NCBI GenBank assembly: GCA_026874595.1
Contig: CM049318.1
Span: forward strand, 61,478,250-61,542,249
Source: Sipunculus nudus
Taxonomy: Eukaryota > Annelida > Sipuncula > Golfingiida > Sipunculidae
DNA length: 64,000 nucleotides
Direction: 5' to 3'
A program made the translations under genes and the position numbers. The notes under the pieces were generated by a model, which saw only the letters and a program-made list of their open reading frames with translations, ran no database searches and was not told where the DNA came from. Positions 24,766 to 38,170 of the stretch are shown here, one piece after another; position 1 is the stretch's first letter, and each line of letters opens with the position of its first letter.

Positions 24766-25334
24766 TACGTAGTCGCTTGTCTACTGCCCGTAGTTTAGTT
24801 AAAAATTAACTGTACATGTACATGTGTTGTTCACCATCATGCATCATTTCAAGAAATGAAAAACATTTTTGTATTCTATGTTTCCAAATACACACTCACA
24901 TACACACACATATATATGTGACGGCCCCGTTTCATATGTGTGTGTGTGTGTGTGTGTGTAAGTAGCCTAAAGCTTGCACGTGTCCTTCGGCTTCAATTAA
25001 TGATTGACATTTCTCCATGTACAAAGTCTCTAGAACAAAACAAGTATTAATGGACATGATTTCCATAGAGATAGGAGTGACGCATGCCCTGGTTGATTCA
25101 TTCATAGATTTTCTTTTGCGTGAATCTACCGCTAAGGGCGTAATTATAAGATTGCTTTCATCGAGGGCTATTAGCGAGTGCATGGAGGTTTCGCCATTAG
25201 AACTGTCACGATTCAAACCTACAATATCAGTCTAATATAAAGCCGGCTAATCCCCCACCTTTTCTTTTGAATTTCTGTGATATCTGGCTTACTTGTATTT
25301 GCTTACTCATACATGTATTAACGAACTCGAGGTT

Positions 25335-25915
25335 ATTATCCCCCGCCTCAGGTCAGCAGGGGGTATAGTGATCAGCTCCGTCCGTTTGTCGTGCCGTCCG
25401 TCCGTCTAGCCGTCCGTCCTTCCGTAAAGAATTGTTATGCGGCGCTATATCTCGAAAAAAAGTGTACTCAGATCTACTTCTCAATGTAGTAGCAGGTGCA
25501 TCCTATGGGTCTTCAGAAGTGATTAGGTTTTGCTCACACCTGAATGAATTTTGGATTTTTTAATGAATTTTTTTATACCAATTTTTACATTTCATGTTCG
25601 ATACGATTTCTTACAAAGTTTCACTAGGATCTTCTTCTTTTTATAGTAGCAGGTGGATCTTATGGGTCTCCAAAGCTGATTGGGTTTTGTTCACACTTGG
25701 TTTTATTTTTTTAATTTTTTTAATGAATTCTTAAATGTTTTCTTTTTTTTATGAATTTTGAAATCCTAAACATTTCATATGCAAAGCAAAATTAAAAAAT
25801 ATCACTCCAAAACAAGACTTCTTAAGAGGGTGGGCATATCTAAAAGGACTCCTTACCAAATTACACATTTCTCACATTCCCATTTGGCGGGGGATTCAGT
25901 CCTCTGGAAATTTTC
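25335..25915. mobile_element. Putative MITE-like element with CCCCCGCC / GGCGGGGG ends
   Basis: TTATCCCCCGCC on the left faces GGCGGGGGATTC on the right, with a (CCGT)n stretch at 25375-25425 and an AT-rich body. Two body parts (GTAGCAGGTGCATCCTATGG and GTAGCAGGTGGATCTTATGG, near 25489 and 25645) form an internal duplication. No coding capacity and no proven target duplication. Confidence 0.45.
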
Positions 25916-26039
25916 TAGTTCCTGTTTTGACAGGTTCTTATGATGCCTCTGTAACGGATTTATGAGCTTAAATACCCACATGGTGTTAGTAAACACTGTA
26001 CATGCGTCAGTGTTGAAAACAGAAAAAAAATATACAACC

Positions 26040-26236
26040 TTAAGTGGCTGTTTGCATATATCAGGCTAAACGCCATGACAATTGTCCTTGTTTAATGTGT
26101 TTAGATTATTTTTGGCACCCCCTCCCCCCGCATGATACAAGCTTACTTAGCTCAAAACAAAACGACCAGTGCGGTTGGATCAGCATTCTCTGGCCGATTT
26201 TTATAAACGGTTTAAGGGACTGTCAATAGTCAATAG
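26040..26236 (-). mobile_element. Dispersed repeat family D copy, flanking the 32-bp array
   Basis: On the minus strand it reads GCCAAAAATAATCTAAACAC, ACAAGGACAAT, and then GGCCAGAGAATGCTGATCC. The copies at 16440-16770 and 29215-29440 have the same order of blocks (GCCAAAATAATCAAATTCAA; GGCCAGAATACGGGGATATC). It grades into the 32-bp array. Confidence 0.55.
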
Positions 26237-26655
26237 ACGTCAGATATCGGAATAGGCCCCTTTAATAGACGTCAGACATCGGTACAGGCCCCTTTAATAG
26301 ACGTCAGACATTGGTATAGGCCCCTTTAATAGACGTCAGTTATCGGTAAAGGCCACTTTGATAGACGTCAGATATCGGTATAGGCCCCTTTGATAGACGT
26401 CAGATTTCGGTATAGGCCACTTTAATAGACGTCAGATATCGGTATTGGCCACTTTAATAGTCGTCAGACATCGGTATAGGCCACTCTTATAGACGTCAGA
26501 CATCGGTATAGGCCCCTTTGATAGACGTCAGACATCGGTATAGGCCACTTCAATAGTCGTCAGACATCGGATATAGGCCACTTTAATAGTCGTCAGACAT
26601 CGGTATAGGCCACTTTAATAGTCGTCAGATATCGGTATAGGCCACTTTAATAGTC
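26237..26655. repeat. 32-bp minisatellite with GACGTC, about 13 copies
   Basis: The unit is TAGACGTCAGATATCGGTAT followed by AGGCCCCTTTAA. Copies are well conserved and vary mainly CCCC/CCAC and GACGTC/GTCGTC. The inverse of one unit (ATTCCGATATCCGACGTCTA) is present as a single copy in the dispersed repeat at 29239, so the array appears to have expanded from inside that repeat family. Confidence 0.93.
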
Positions 26656-26659
26656 AGGA

Positions 26660-29210
26660 CATTAGCTGTATATTACTATTCAGGGATATTACTTATTTTT
26701 TATCATTGTTCAGTACTATCTTGTAAATTGACATTAAGGTCCCTGTGATGCAGCATTTCATGGCCTGCGCGGTTACAACAATTTCATAATTTGTTTTACC
26801 GTCTCTGTGACTAAAACTAAGGGGCGATCGAATTTTGTATGTCCTTCTCGGGTAGAAATATACAATTTTGTTTCCGATATCGAAACTGCACGTGCATGAA
26901 CAACACACAAGTTGATCTCGTTTACCATGATTGCCCCCCCCCCCCCCCCCCCCCGCCTGAGTTGAAGAGATCTGGGGAAACGACTCCCGGGCATACATTT
27001 ATCACTAAAACTGCATTTCTCTATACAAATAGTTAGTGCAAATTGTTAAGCTCATTTTTTTTTATATTTGTGTAGAGTTAATTTTCGGACACGCCTGTAG
27101 AAATTGTGCATCAATTGTCTGCAACACTGTTTCATTGCTCATGTTGCCTACCTGGAGGTACGCCACAAAAGTAAAAATGATACGATTTTTATTCATTTTA
27201 ACTCCCTCATCAAGTGTGCCAACATGAAGTACAAGAGGGGCGCGCCCCCTGTAGCCCCTCTAAACTCCGCAACTAAAATATGTATATCCTATTTAAGTGG
27301 ACCTTTTGCTAAAAGAGACAATGGAGTTCACTTGGGAACTATGCACGCATGCCAGTTTATGGGTCGGTTTAATATTGGTGAGTGTAATATGGGTGAGTGT
27401 AATAAGTCACCGCTTTATGCCCTTCATTAAACCATTTGTATGTTACCCGTATGAGTTTGTTGAAAACAATGTTTTATAATAATGCACTGAATAAAGTGAA
27501 ATTACGCACTTGAGAGGTGATGCGGATATATATATATATATATATATACTGTAACATAGTGTATAATGTCGTAAAAATGTTGTATTAAATACTGCCTACA
27601 GAATACAGATATAGAACGTATAAGATTTCAAAATCAAAGTTATCCAAAGTCGTTTTTCTACCCTAGGGCTGTACAAATTTCACGAGACTGAAATTTTTTT
27701 CCGAGAATTTATTTTGAAATATGACATTTCTGCATCAATAGAATCTCGGATTACATTTTTGCTTATGACCACAGACATTTTCATGAACCTTTCGTTAAAA
27801 ATATTTCTTTGTAATTGCACTTTAAGGTAAATAACGACGTGCCGTTAACCTCGTCGTAAGCAGGCCGCATATGGGTATCATCGGTATCCTGGAGTTAAAC
27901 GCGGAAAACCATATACGGTCGTGTTGTGGTATATTTAAAAGCTGAGTGATGAAAGGATAGATGAGTGTCGCCGTGAATACACGGCTCAGTATCCGTTTAT
28001 ATTGGACTGATAGGCTTACTTGAGTCATGACACAAGTCATACGGGGACATGCATTGCAAATCCATCCTGTTGCAACCAAATTGTTGTACGCATGCTGTAA
28101 TTTTAAAATTAGGCTATAGGTGAAGAATTAACACACAAAACACACATGGATGTACAAAAGAAAGTATAAATCCTGTCTACATGGTAAACAGTCATTTACT
28201 ATGCCTTGTAGTACCTTCAAGTAGGCTAACTTCCTTCACAACCTGTGCGAGACACGCTTGTATGCGGTCAGAAATTCAACAAACATACAAGGGGATTTAC
28301 CAATATATTTAGTTTGAACGATTTTCTTTTTTTTTCACACGGTAGATGTAGGTAGGTAAAAGAGAAACAAATCTAACAATATGGCTGTTTTTTAAGGGAC
28401 CTCGTGTCTGCAGGCCAGGATGCGTTGTCAAAATGACGAAAATATTAACATCCTCATTCAGATGTATAGAGCGGTTCACGACATGTAGGATTTTTACCAC
28501 ATGCAGAAATATAAAACAACACAGGAATTTGAGTTGAACATCACCAAATGGCCAAAAGGTCTGTCCGAATTTAGAATGCTTATTACTTATATATACAAAA
28601 ACAGTATACTGCCAGTCAGTGCATTTGGCTTACGACTTACTAAAGATATAGCGGGCATGCATGGGATGAACGCTTTACTAAAGATATAGAGGGTTGCGGG
28701 TTACTCAACTTCACCGATGCTTAACCATCTCCATCTATTTATACATACGCAGAGATCCCAGCTACTCTCTAAGTGACTTACCTGAGGGCCATATAACAGG
28801 GTGAGGTCTGCACCCGAGGCCCGCTAGCTAGTAAAGTGATAAGATCCCCTCTCTCTGACCCACTGGCTGTGATTTATCATTCGGGCCTGTCCACTTAATG
28901 GGTAAGTCCACTTATAGTGTAAGGGGGGGGGGATCTATTTAGAGTTTATGGAATATCCAACAATGTGATAGCATGCCACTCTGACAGGTGGGTACGCTCT
29001 CTAATATCAGAGGGCAAAATGCCGCTAAGATAAGTGATGCACGAAAGATTATCAGAGAAATTCTATTTATAATATAAGATTAAACAGAACATAGTAAGGT
29101 AAAAATTAAATTTTCTGCTGAAAAGGAAACGAAAATTATTTAGGCCGGCGAAACAGTTGATATTGCAATTAAATTCCAACTGTGATCTGAAATTAATGTT
29201 TTCTTTAATT
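26660..29210. other. Intergenic stretch, no gene seen
   Basis: Contains C21 at 26934, a short (TA)n at 27524-27547 and a G10 at 28922. The ORFs here are short and overlap on both strands. Confidence 0.5.
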
Positions 29211-29214
29211 GGCT

Positions 29215-29440
29215 CCAGCTTTGGCTTATTCCGATATCCGACGTCTATTAACTACTGAAGCTCCCTTGAACCTTCCATAAAAATAGCCCAGAAAACGGAG
29301 ATCCCACCGCACACAGGCTGTCCATTGTGTATATATCCATGTGTTTATAACATGTGGGGGTCCCGCCAAAAAATCCAAACACATTCAACAGGACAAATGT
29401 CGGTTAATCAGAGTTTTGCAAATAGCATTCTGAAACTAGT
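29215..29440 (+). mobile_element. Dispersed repeat family D copy (single 32-bp unit)
   Basis: Carries one ATTCCGATATCCGACGTCTA unit, then the shared CCCAGAAAACGGAGATCCCA, CCGCACACAGGCTGTCC and CATGTGGGGGTCCCGCC blocks. Confidence 0.6.
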
Positions 29441-30379
29441 GACCATTCAACTTCTGCATGCACGTGTGTAACCAACCATCTTAGGGTACATGTTCTTGCT
29501 CTTTGTCACGATGGGGGGGGGGGGGGGTACATGTAATGTGTTTTAATAGCTTGTCGATAAACAGGTTCATACATTTGACACAGAGGCATTATAAGAAGCT
29601 ATCCTTGCAGGAATATCCTACAGTTCTTTAATATGTATGGAGAGTAAGCCATCCAATTAAGGCAATTGGGATGTAGTACAAACATGTATAAGCATGCATG
29701 GGTAATATGGTGGGCATTCTTGTTATGCTTTGGGAACTTCATGAATTTACATGTTAACTGTTCATACATATCACTTTATCGGAGTCCAGATTCAAACATG
29801 ATTAATATAATATTACAGTTATTGTCTAATAAATGGATCACAACTAAATAACTTTATTATATCTATTGTGTTGTTATGTATAAATTCGTGGAACCACCGT
29901 GTTTTGTTGATCAGATTTTCAATGCTGCTACAGATTCACGATGCAAGTAAATTATATTGTGTTCTCACACTGACAACATGACCATGTTATATTGATTCAT
30001 AATATATAAGCGCATATTCATTGTCAGAACAGCGTATGCACGGATCATTAAGTTTATCTTTGTACAGTGCAATCTCAATAACCCCTTTCACACGGCAAAC
30101 GCGTTACAAACTTGTTTCAAATGATTTGTGTATTCATGTTACAGCGCGTGTATTGTATTTGTTTCAGCAAGACCATTTAAAGATCTGTCCGGGGCGTATT
30201 CATGTCTATATATGTATGCATTTCTCCGAAGAAATAACCCCTTTTACCGCTATAATAGTGTCCACAAGTTCATTAACGGATCATAATGCCCCACATGTAT
30301 ACACAATGTTCAAAGCATGTTACAGCACATATTTCTTTGAATACAACCCACTTTTTTGTGTAATATATGTAACATGTTC

Positions 30380-31320
30380 CTGAAACGCATCCATGCACAC
30401 ACGAAAATTATGTTATTGAGCTATTTTAACCCTCAGCAGTTAATATATACAGTTCTTGAATCAAACTGATTGTCCAATGACAAAAACATATTCATGGAAT
30501 TCCTGATAATAATATCTCCCTAGGCCATGCAATCAAGACTGCCTTGTCACGGTATTCAAATTAAATAAAAAGACCAACTATGGTGTATTAATTTGCGTTA
30601 GTAGGGATAAAAATAAACTGTTGAGCACGATCTCAATTCCAGGAAAAGTCAATTTACGAACCTTGGCCCATACAAGCATGGGCAAAGAAGAGGGTACTCG
30701 TTGAACAAGGGTTATTTGTTTTCACAGGATATATCCGAGTTTCTTTTACTTAAGCCAGTCCCCATCTATACCCGTTTTTCCGGCGAACTTTTGCCGGCAA
30801 GAAATAGCGATAGGATCGGTTGATGCGAGATTGCTTGCGGTCGGTTTTTTAACAAATCCGTCGTGAAAAATCGGCTGCAAAATCTTTGACAATGTCAAGA
30901 ATATTTTGGCCGATTTTTATCCGACGGGAAAATTCGGTAGTGTGACGACTGAACTTACAAAACCTTCTGATTTAAAACCTACCTTCCTTTTTTATCATCC
31001 CTGACGCCAATGACAATACTGGAGACGAAATCAGAAGTGAAAAAAAAGGCCGCAAAAAAATTTATGATCTGCATGCACGGAAAAATCGGTAGGGGTACGG
31101 GCCCTCGCCGGCTAAAGAACGGCCGGCAGAAAAAAAAAAATAATAGGAAGATGGGAGGCCGGCTTCATAGTAAAAGAACCGGAACACATGTCAGGTGACC
31201 CACAAATTTGATCTTTGACAAGCTGCATTGTCTCTCCTGTAACTCATATACCTACAGCCAGGCGCATATACTAACCCGATTTTTGTAGGCCAATTTTTTT
31301 CATTTCGTCGGTATATAGTA
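30380..31320. repeat. Old direct duplication, copy A
   Basis: Pairs with 31670-32110 in the same order: AAACGCATCC, CAAA.CATATTC..GGAATTCC, AATAATATCTCC, TATTCAAATTAAA, TTCACAGGATAT, and AAGAAC.GGAACA..TGT. An extra ~420 bp (about 30750-31170), GC-richer with CCGGC motifs, is present only in this copy. Confidence 0.6.
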
Positions 31321-31669
31321 TGAACATTATCTCCTAGGCCAAGAGAGTATTTTCTATCGAGTGTTTCTTCCCCTGTTATACATAAAATCTGGATTTTTAT
31401 TTTGTTCCGTTTTCACATAAATTGGCAGCTTCTAAAAGTGACTGCAGATATCGCCATTTCCCTGGGCTTAAGCCACACTAGAATTTTATCGGTAGAGAGT
31501 ATATGTAAATAAAATATAGCTAAAGCCCAATTATTCTCTGAAAATCGTTTTGCGATACAATGCGAGGCTAATATTTTGAATGAAATTAGGTTAAGTATGT
31601 TTCACTGACATAAGCTGCAGTACATATATGTATTGGGACACGACCCATATATATACACATATGCAACAT

Positions 31670-32110
31670 ATTCCCCAAACGCATCCAATGACAAAAAAAA
31701 GTTGTTGCGCCGTTTTAACTCTTAGAATATAGCTCTAGAATTAAATTTTATGTTCTACGACAAATCCATATTCTAGGATTTCCCGATTCCAGACATAATA
31801 ATATCTCCAAAGGCAAATCACGCGGCTTCAATGTATTCAAATTAAAAAAAGTCGTACATTTTTTTTTCGCATAGGCCTAACTAGCAATATAAAATAAAAA
31901 TGACGGGTATAGGCCTAACATATTCTTAGGTTTCACAGGATATTAAGTCTTGAGGTAACACATGTAACCGTGGACTGAGTGAAAGAACTGGAACATTTGA
32001 AAGTGAACCCCAAGCTAATCTTGGTCAGAATGCACTGTCTCAACTGCGTATTAACCCGATTGGTGTCGGTTGAATTTTGTCATGACGTTAATTGGCAGTG
32101 TGTTAGCTCT
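31670..32110. repeat. Old direct duplication, copy B
   Basis: Matches 30380-31320 at an offset of about 1.3 kb, with many substitutions. It lacks the ~420-bp GC-richer insert. Confidence 0.6.
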
Positions 32111-32432
32111 TAAAGGTTACTATAAGGCATATGATTGGAGGCCCATGAAAAGCATTGTCTCTCTAGTGTGCCGATTCTTTAATTATAGGCATATTTGATA
32201 TACATGATATAGTGTTTTCTCCTGGAAATATATATAAGCATATGCCAAAATTTAGTTCTGAACCCATTTCTATACGCATGTTAACCCGTAAAAGGGTGAA
32301 GAAAGTTTGTCCATTCATCAGTAAACTTATAGGGTTGACACAGGTACAAAATTTTGGACTCTGTACCGTAAAGACATATAATTACCCGACTCTGACTCGA
32401 GTACATTCATTTACATGCCCTTGGCAACACTA

Positions 32433-32535
<103 letters not shown>

Positions 32536-33289
32536 GTTAATGGACCAACCTTCCGCCAGAGGTCGTTTCTACTCGAAACGAATGTCTTCTGTTTGGGCAC
32601 TGTGGGACGGCCGGGACTACTTGTCTCAATTGTTTAACTTAAAAATATACATTTGTTACATTTCAGGGAAACGCCTTCTGTTAAAATTCAACATGCGCAT
32701 GTTCACAAAATAGTACTTATTCCGTAAAATTCTTACAAAATTTGCCTTGAAACAATTCTTAATCAAAGCGCTTCAACGGACTACTTTGTCCTCTTCACTA
32801 CATTTATACCAACGCCGCTTGCGCATGTAGAAGCCCCAGTGCATTGGGGGGGGGGGGGGGGGGGGGGGGGTGATCCCTAAACAGCAGCGACGTACGCTCG
32901 TGAGTCAGAGTCTGCGCGGTGTGATAAATAGACTTCTGTTTACCCAGGGGCGGATTTAGAGGGGCCGGAGGGATGCGCGCCCCCTCAATTTCGACCTAAA
33001 AATGGGAATAGAATATAATATACCAAAAAGCAGCGCTTGCTTTTTGTGTTTCAATTACGTTAAAGTCTGCTTGCACCCCCGGTACACTTGTTTACCTGTG
33101 CCAACAGAGGCATATTTACATCTTTTGCATTAAACTGTAAGCCTGGTCAGCCTATAAATCAGTATAGGATGGTCCTGTGACTTTGAACTTTGAATTTGTA
33201 GTGTCAAAATCAGAATATGGTTCTCCCCCTATTGTTAGGTAATCCATGAGTGGATATTTTTTATGAAACATTTACAATATCTCCATGAT

Positions 33290-33870
33290 CTTTTAAAAGA
33301 TGTGGGTCCTTTGACCTTCACCTGTGACCCCGTAATCAAAAGGGTTCATACATGGTGGTGAGCCATTAATAAATTTAGTTTAAAATCCATATATTAATTC
33401 AAACTGAAATTTCATAAGGAAACATATCTGTGGACAGATAGCTCATGTGACCTTGACCTTTGACCCCTATTCGAAAAAGATCTTTCCGTGTGGGATTTAA
33501 TGTTTGGCTTAAAATAGATACACAAACTTTTAAAACTGTGACCTTGAGTTTTGACCTCATGACCCCGAAATCTATCAGGTTTTTTACTTTAGTGATGGAC
33601 CATATATAAGTTAGGTTTGATATCCATATGTTAAATCAAACTTGAGTTATCATGCATCAAGAAATGAATTTTTGGACAGATGGCTTATGTGACCTTGACC
33701 TTTTACCTTGTGACACCGAAATCGTGAGGGAGCTTCCCCAATCAGGAGGGGAGCTATATATGTGCCATACGGAAGGTCTGGGTTGAAAAGTTTGGCTAAA
33801 AATGCATCTGCAAACTTTTTAAAGACGTGGGTCCTGTGGTCTTAACCTATACCTCATGACCCTTAAATCA
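33290..33870. repeat. Degenerate tandem repeat with GTGACCTTGACCTTTGACCC
   Basis: Cores recur near 33305, 33448, 33537, 33688 and 33833, each followed by a GACCCCGAAATC-like string. Between them lie shared blocks (AGTTTGA.ATCCA.ATGT and AATTTGTGGACAGAT). Typical of degenerate bivalve-type repeats. Confidence 0.65.
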
Positions 33871-33879
33871 GTAAGGTTC

Positions 33880-35180
33880 TTGCTATCGAAGAGGGCCATA
33901 TATAAGTCGAGTTTGAAATCCACATGTCGAACCAAACTGGAATTATCATCCGTAAATAAAAATTTGTGGACGGACAGGATGATTACTACAGGGCACCCGC
34001 ATATTCAAGCATGCCCTAAATATAGACTTCAAGGAAGTTTAAAGTTATTTTGAGATACTTGTATGCATGTATTTAAAAATGAATTATCGAGTATAAATTT
34101 CGGATTCGGTTACTCGGTAAGTATATTATTCAGACTTGGGTGTATACTCTATTGTCCTCAATTTCAGTCCTAAAACTAATCCTTTTGCAGTTTGGTTGAC
34201 ACTGGAAGATTACATGCGAGTATAAATACTTGACTGAATTTCAGCAGCAACAGCATCTAATGTTATATCTTGAAGATCAAACGGCAGACCGCGTATCTCC
34301 ACCAAGGGAGTCGAGTCCTACTGGAGTCGCCCAAATATATCATGGCTATACGCCCCTACAATTTTAGTGTCAGAATCACCTGACAGATGGCAGCACGTGG
34401 CAGTCTCAAAGAACTCTCCGGTGGTTTACATGGTTTATCGGTCCTTTTTTTACTTGATCTGCGCCAAAACTTTGACCTATGCTTCAATCCTTAAACATTT
34501 CGTGGAAATCATTTCAATAATTTTGCATGATCCTGCTACCAAACCATCGAACAAACAAACCTGCAAGGATGAAAACCTAACATCCTAGGAGAAGTTAAGA
34601 ATTGCGATTAATTTGCCTTCTCAAATTTGACAATAAGGCCAAAACCACGCCTTAAGTTGGAAATTAATCATCTGAGTTTTATAATTTTATTCATATTTTT
34701 TTTATGTGTCCCTTAAAACCATAGTAATTCACTTAGGCACAAAACAAAACCAGAGAGAACTGGGATTTAAAGGAAGTTACTTAATATTTAAGTGGAGACT
34801 GATGTATCAAAGTAATGCACTGAATACTTTATAAGGATATTTTATTGGCCTATAGGTGGCAGTGTCTGTGAACTGAATATGAAGTAACCATACAATATGA
34901 ATAATGTTATTTTTAAACCTTCAGGATTTATCAGCTTTGGGACAAGAATAATCAAGTGCACCGCAAGGGTACATAATACGCCGGTCGTATGTCTTTTGAC
35001 CTCTGACCCCATTAAATTTGCACGCGTTTTGCCAAGAATTTAATTCAGGTGAAAACTCTATTGGTAAACATTTATAATGGGTTTCATAAAATTTACCAGA
35101 TTATGCAAAGTCATTACGACGCCACCAATTAAAGTAGCTTGGTGCCCTCTGGCCTAATTAACTATGCATGGATTTATCTT
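33880..35180. other. Intergenic stretch, no gene seen
   Basis: No supported ORF or repeat boundary. Confidence 0.45.
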
Positions 35181-35330
35181 AGATAATCTATTGGTAAAAA
35201 GTTACGGCGAGTAAATATCCATCAAATCCAGCGGCGACAGTAAAAGTTAATGGGCAGGCGGACAGACAAACGGATGGACCGTTGGTTATACCATAATACG
35301 TCCCATCTTGGACAGGCGTATAAGAAGTCA
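35180..35330. repeat. Dispersed repeat end with GGCGGACAGACAAACGGA
   Basis: GGGCAGGCGGACAGACAAAC and CCATAATACGTCCC resemble the terminal part of common molluscan dispersed repeats. A related end with GACAGACAGACAAGGGCAGA is at 48250. Confidence 0.4.
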
Positions 35331-35394
35331 TGACCAAGTCGTTCAAACATTTTTCAACAGAACCTCTGGGGTTCAATTGATATTTCATAATTTT

Positions 35395-35500
35395 GCCCTT
35401 GAGCCCCTGTTAGGATTTGAACTAGGTACCTGCGGCACCTTAGTTCAGTGCCATGCTTTATCCCTTATCTTTTTTTCTATAACTGACGGTGACGCCACTC
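35395..35500 (-). mobile_element. Possible SINE remnant with B box
   Basis: On the minus strand AGTTCAAATCC (35423-35413) is a good Pol III B box. It is preceded by GGATAAAGCATGGCACTGAA and GGTGCCGCAGGTACCT, which resembles a tRNA anticodon arm. Short and degenerate. Confidence 0.4.
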
Positions 35501-36142
35501 GACCTGTGCCATGCAACTCCTCTGTGGCAAGACCTTGAAAATGCCCGTTTTTGGACATGGACTGTCGGGAACGATGCCAAGTGTGTCCTAAGGGGGTCGT
35601 ATTTTCAATATTATTTACCGTAATTCTTAAGTTGAAAATTTTGAGATTTTCTCTGACGGGTCGCAGAGATATTTATCATAGACTGTGTCAGTGTATCCAG
35701 TGGGTGACGCTGCAGAGTCCTTTATCGCATTTGGAATGAAACTAAACAGGTCTTCAACGGCAAAATTACGGATGGTTGATATCCTAGTGCGAACTAATCG
35801 AGAGGATGATTAAGCTTACATCAACCCCTTCAAATTCTTTTGACAAATCCCCTAAATACAACAATTATATTATGTATTGATAAATCTGGTGGTTTTGAAA
35901 TTTTAAAATATCTCAGTGCTAAAAGCTGGAAGGTAGTGTGAAGGCCTGACAAAACCTTCAATAATTATAACGACAGTCACAATCAGATAAATTTCAAATC
36001 TTCAGTTTATTCAAGGATAAATATTAACAACAATTCGGCTTACAAGCTGATTTAGATATTCACAAGGTAGAGCATTATATTTATCTTGCAAGACTGATAC
36101 TGTAACTACACAATTTGAAAACATTTTTTATACATATGTATA

Positions 36143-36334
36143 CAGTGGAACCTCCTAATTTGGGACACTGACAGAACCTGGGAGTTGAAATTTGTCTGTA
36201 ATAGAGAGGTACCCGCATTGGTAAGGATATGACTGTTGATATACATATATACATCTTGGGACGGCCTCTGGTGTCCTAGATAGGCAGGTGGACATTACGC
36301 TATACAGAGGTGTCCCAGACAGGAAGTTTCTGTG
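36143..36334. mobile_element. 192-bp pogo/Tigger-like MITE, TA-flanked
   Basis: The left end CAGTGGAACCTCCTAATTTG and the right end (inverse CACAGAAACTTCCTGTCTGG) both continue into GGACAC. TA flanks at 36141-36142 and 36335-36336. The body contains further inverted GGTGTCC/GGGACA motifs. It lies inside the putative 3' UTR. Confidence 0.6.
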
Positions 36335-36360
36335 TATTTATAAGTTTATATAAATATTCA

Positions 36361-36384
36361 TGAGTGTGTGTGTGTGTGTGTGTA
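36361..36384. repeat. (TG)n microsatellite
   Basis: About eleven TG dinucleotides; a second shorter run lies near 36425. Similar (TG)n runs occur at 24937-24959 and 54210-54224. Confidence 0.9.
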
Positions 36385-37304
36385 AAATAGACCTTTTTTA
36401 TCAGGGGGGATTACCAATATATATGTGTGTATGTGTGTGTGCAGAGAAAACAATCCAAAGTATCTTATTAATGTATATTTACAAACATTTTAAAGATCAC
36501 GAATTATTTAAAATTTAGCATTTATTTTAATTGAATACAAATACCAATCATAATTCTGTATATATGAGCAACTGTTATTAACACCAAAATAATTCTCATC
36601 ACAAAGGACTAGCTGTTACATACAAATACATAACTGAAAGCAGATTCTAATATGATTTTATGTACAATAAGGTTTTAATGATAGTGTAAATCAACTGAAA
36701 GGGGAAAATATACTAAAAAGCTGTCACAAACCTTGGCAGGAATGTAATTGGACAAATCATTTCACATAACAGTCTGTTTAAATTGTAAACAAGATGCATA
36801 TCATAAATGTAACCAACACCAGCCTCATCATCAGATCATATAAAATCAAGAACACATGGACCGCTATTATAATATTCAAAGAAAACGAGCAATTGCTACA
36901 GCTCAGCAGACTATATGTCAACTAAGCTTCACATACTGAATTCACAAACAACCCCTCCATATCCCTGGTCAATAGGATGAACCCTGCATTGTGGAATGTC
37001 AGATCAAATGAGTTTAACTGAACACTAATGATTTCCTAAATTATAACGACTTCTTTTTCTGCACAGTTTGTTTATAATTAAGAAATAACTGACTCTGATA
37101 AGATGTTATGTTACTGAAACTGAAGGTTCAACCAGAAATTAGGGAACTAATTTGGGTAAAAAAATTTACATCAATTTTCGTTGAAAAAGTTCAATTTATT
37201 TTGGTGAAAAAAGTTTAAATATTAATTAATCTAACTACAATATTGTGCACAAAGTTATTGTATCTATTTTAAAAAACTGGCTCTCCAGGAGTACTGTACA
37301 TGTA

Positions 37305-37870
37305 TTAGACAGACTGTATTGTAGTATTACACTGACTGTACTGGTATTGTAATATTACACTGGCTAGCTGTATTACGGTATTACACTTACTTTATTAAAC
37401 TGACTATATTATTAAAGTGGCTGTATTTCAGTATTACTCTGGTTGAACATGCTGTAACATAGAATCAGCAATAGAGTACAATGATTGTAATTCAGATATA
37501 ATAGTATCACATTGGATGTATTAACAGATTACACTGGTTATATTAGTCTTATACTAGCTGCATTACAGTAGTGCACTTGTTGCATTATAGTATTACACTA
37601 TTTGTATAACAGTATTTAACTTGTATTGTAGTATTACACACTTTTTATTATAGTATTACACTGGATGTATTACAGAATTACACTGGTTGAATTATTGTTA
37701 TACACTTTTTGTTTAGTGTTACATTTTTGTATTAGTGTTATACTTTTTTGTATTACAATATTACACTTGCTGTATTACAGTTTTACACTGGTTGTATTAC
37801 AATATTACATTTGTTGTATTACACTTGTTGTATTACAATGGTTGTATTGAAGCATTTCAAAGGTTGTATT
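37305..37870. repeat. Degenerate GTATTACACTGGTTGTATTA repeat
   Basis: Variants of TGTATTACAGTATTACACTG recur every 25-35 bp over about 560 bp. It lies in the putative 3' UTR. Two ORFs with Leu/Tyr/Ile-rich reading come from the repeat. Confidence 0.75.
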
Positions 37871-38170
37871 ATATGCTGGATCATGCTTACAATTATGGGT
37901 TTCATGTTAAATGAATATCTGGAAATAAAAAATATGTTTTTTCAATGGAATGAGTATAAGGAGGCTTATAATGTCATATACAGTATTACAAATATACTGC
38001 TATCATTTGGCTGGCAACTTAAGACATACAGAAAAAAATACACCAAAACAACAAATGCAGTGGTCAAGAAAATTTAAGCAGATATCATTGTAACCTAAAT
38101 ACAAGTGACAACAAACTTATGCTAACTTTAAGATTAAACCGATGCTGGATAAATGTAGCTGTTTTTTTTC

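Larger units (their letters stand above)
35985..38170 (-). other. Probable 3' UTR of the PTTG1IP transcript
   Basis: No further coding sequence follows the stop at 38171. A minus-strand AATAAA lies at 36011-36006, followed by a TG-rich stretch (TGATTGTGACTGTC) downstream. CpG density changes sharply here: I count 17 CpG in 35401-35880 and 1 in 36361-36840, which would fit the end of a germline-methylated gene body. Other AATAAA candidates at 37649-37644 and 37396-37391 would give a shorter UTR. The stretch also contains a 192-bp MITE and a TATTACA-rich degenerate repeat. Confidence 0.4.

Noticed and set aside
26237-26655. CRISPR-like regular repeats
   Set aside because: The units are contiguous with no unique spacers, and the DNA is clearly eukaryotic; the same holds for the arrays at 1.3, 5.4, 43.9 and 50.5 kb.
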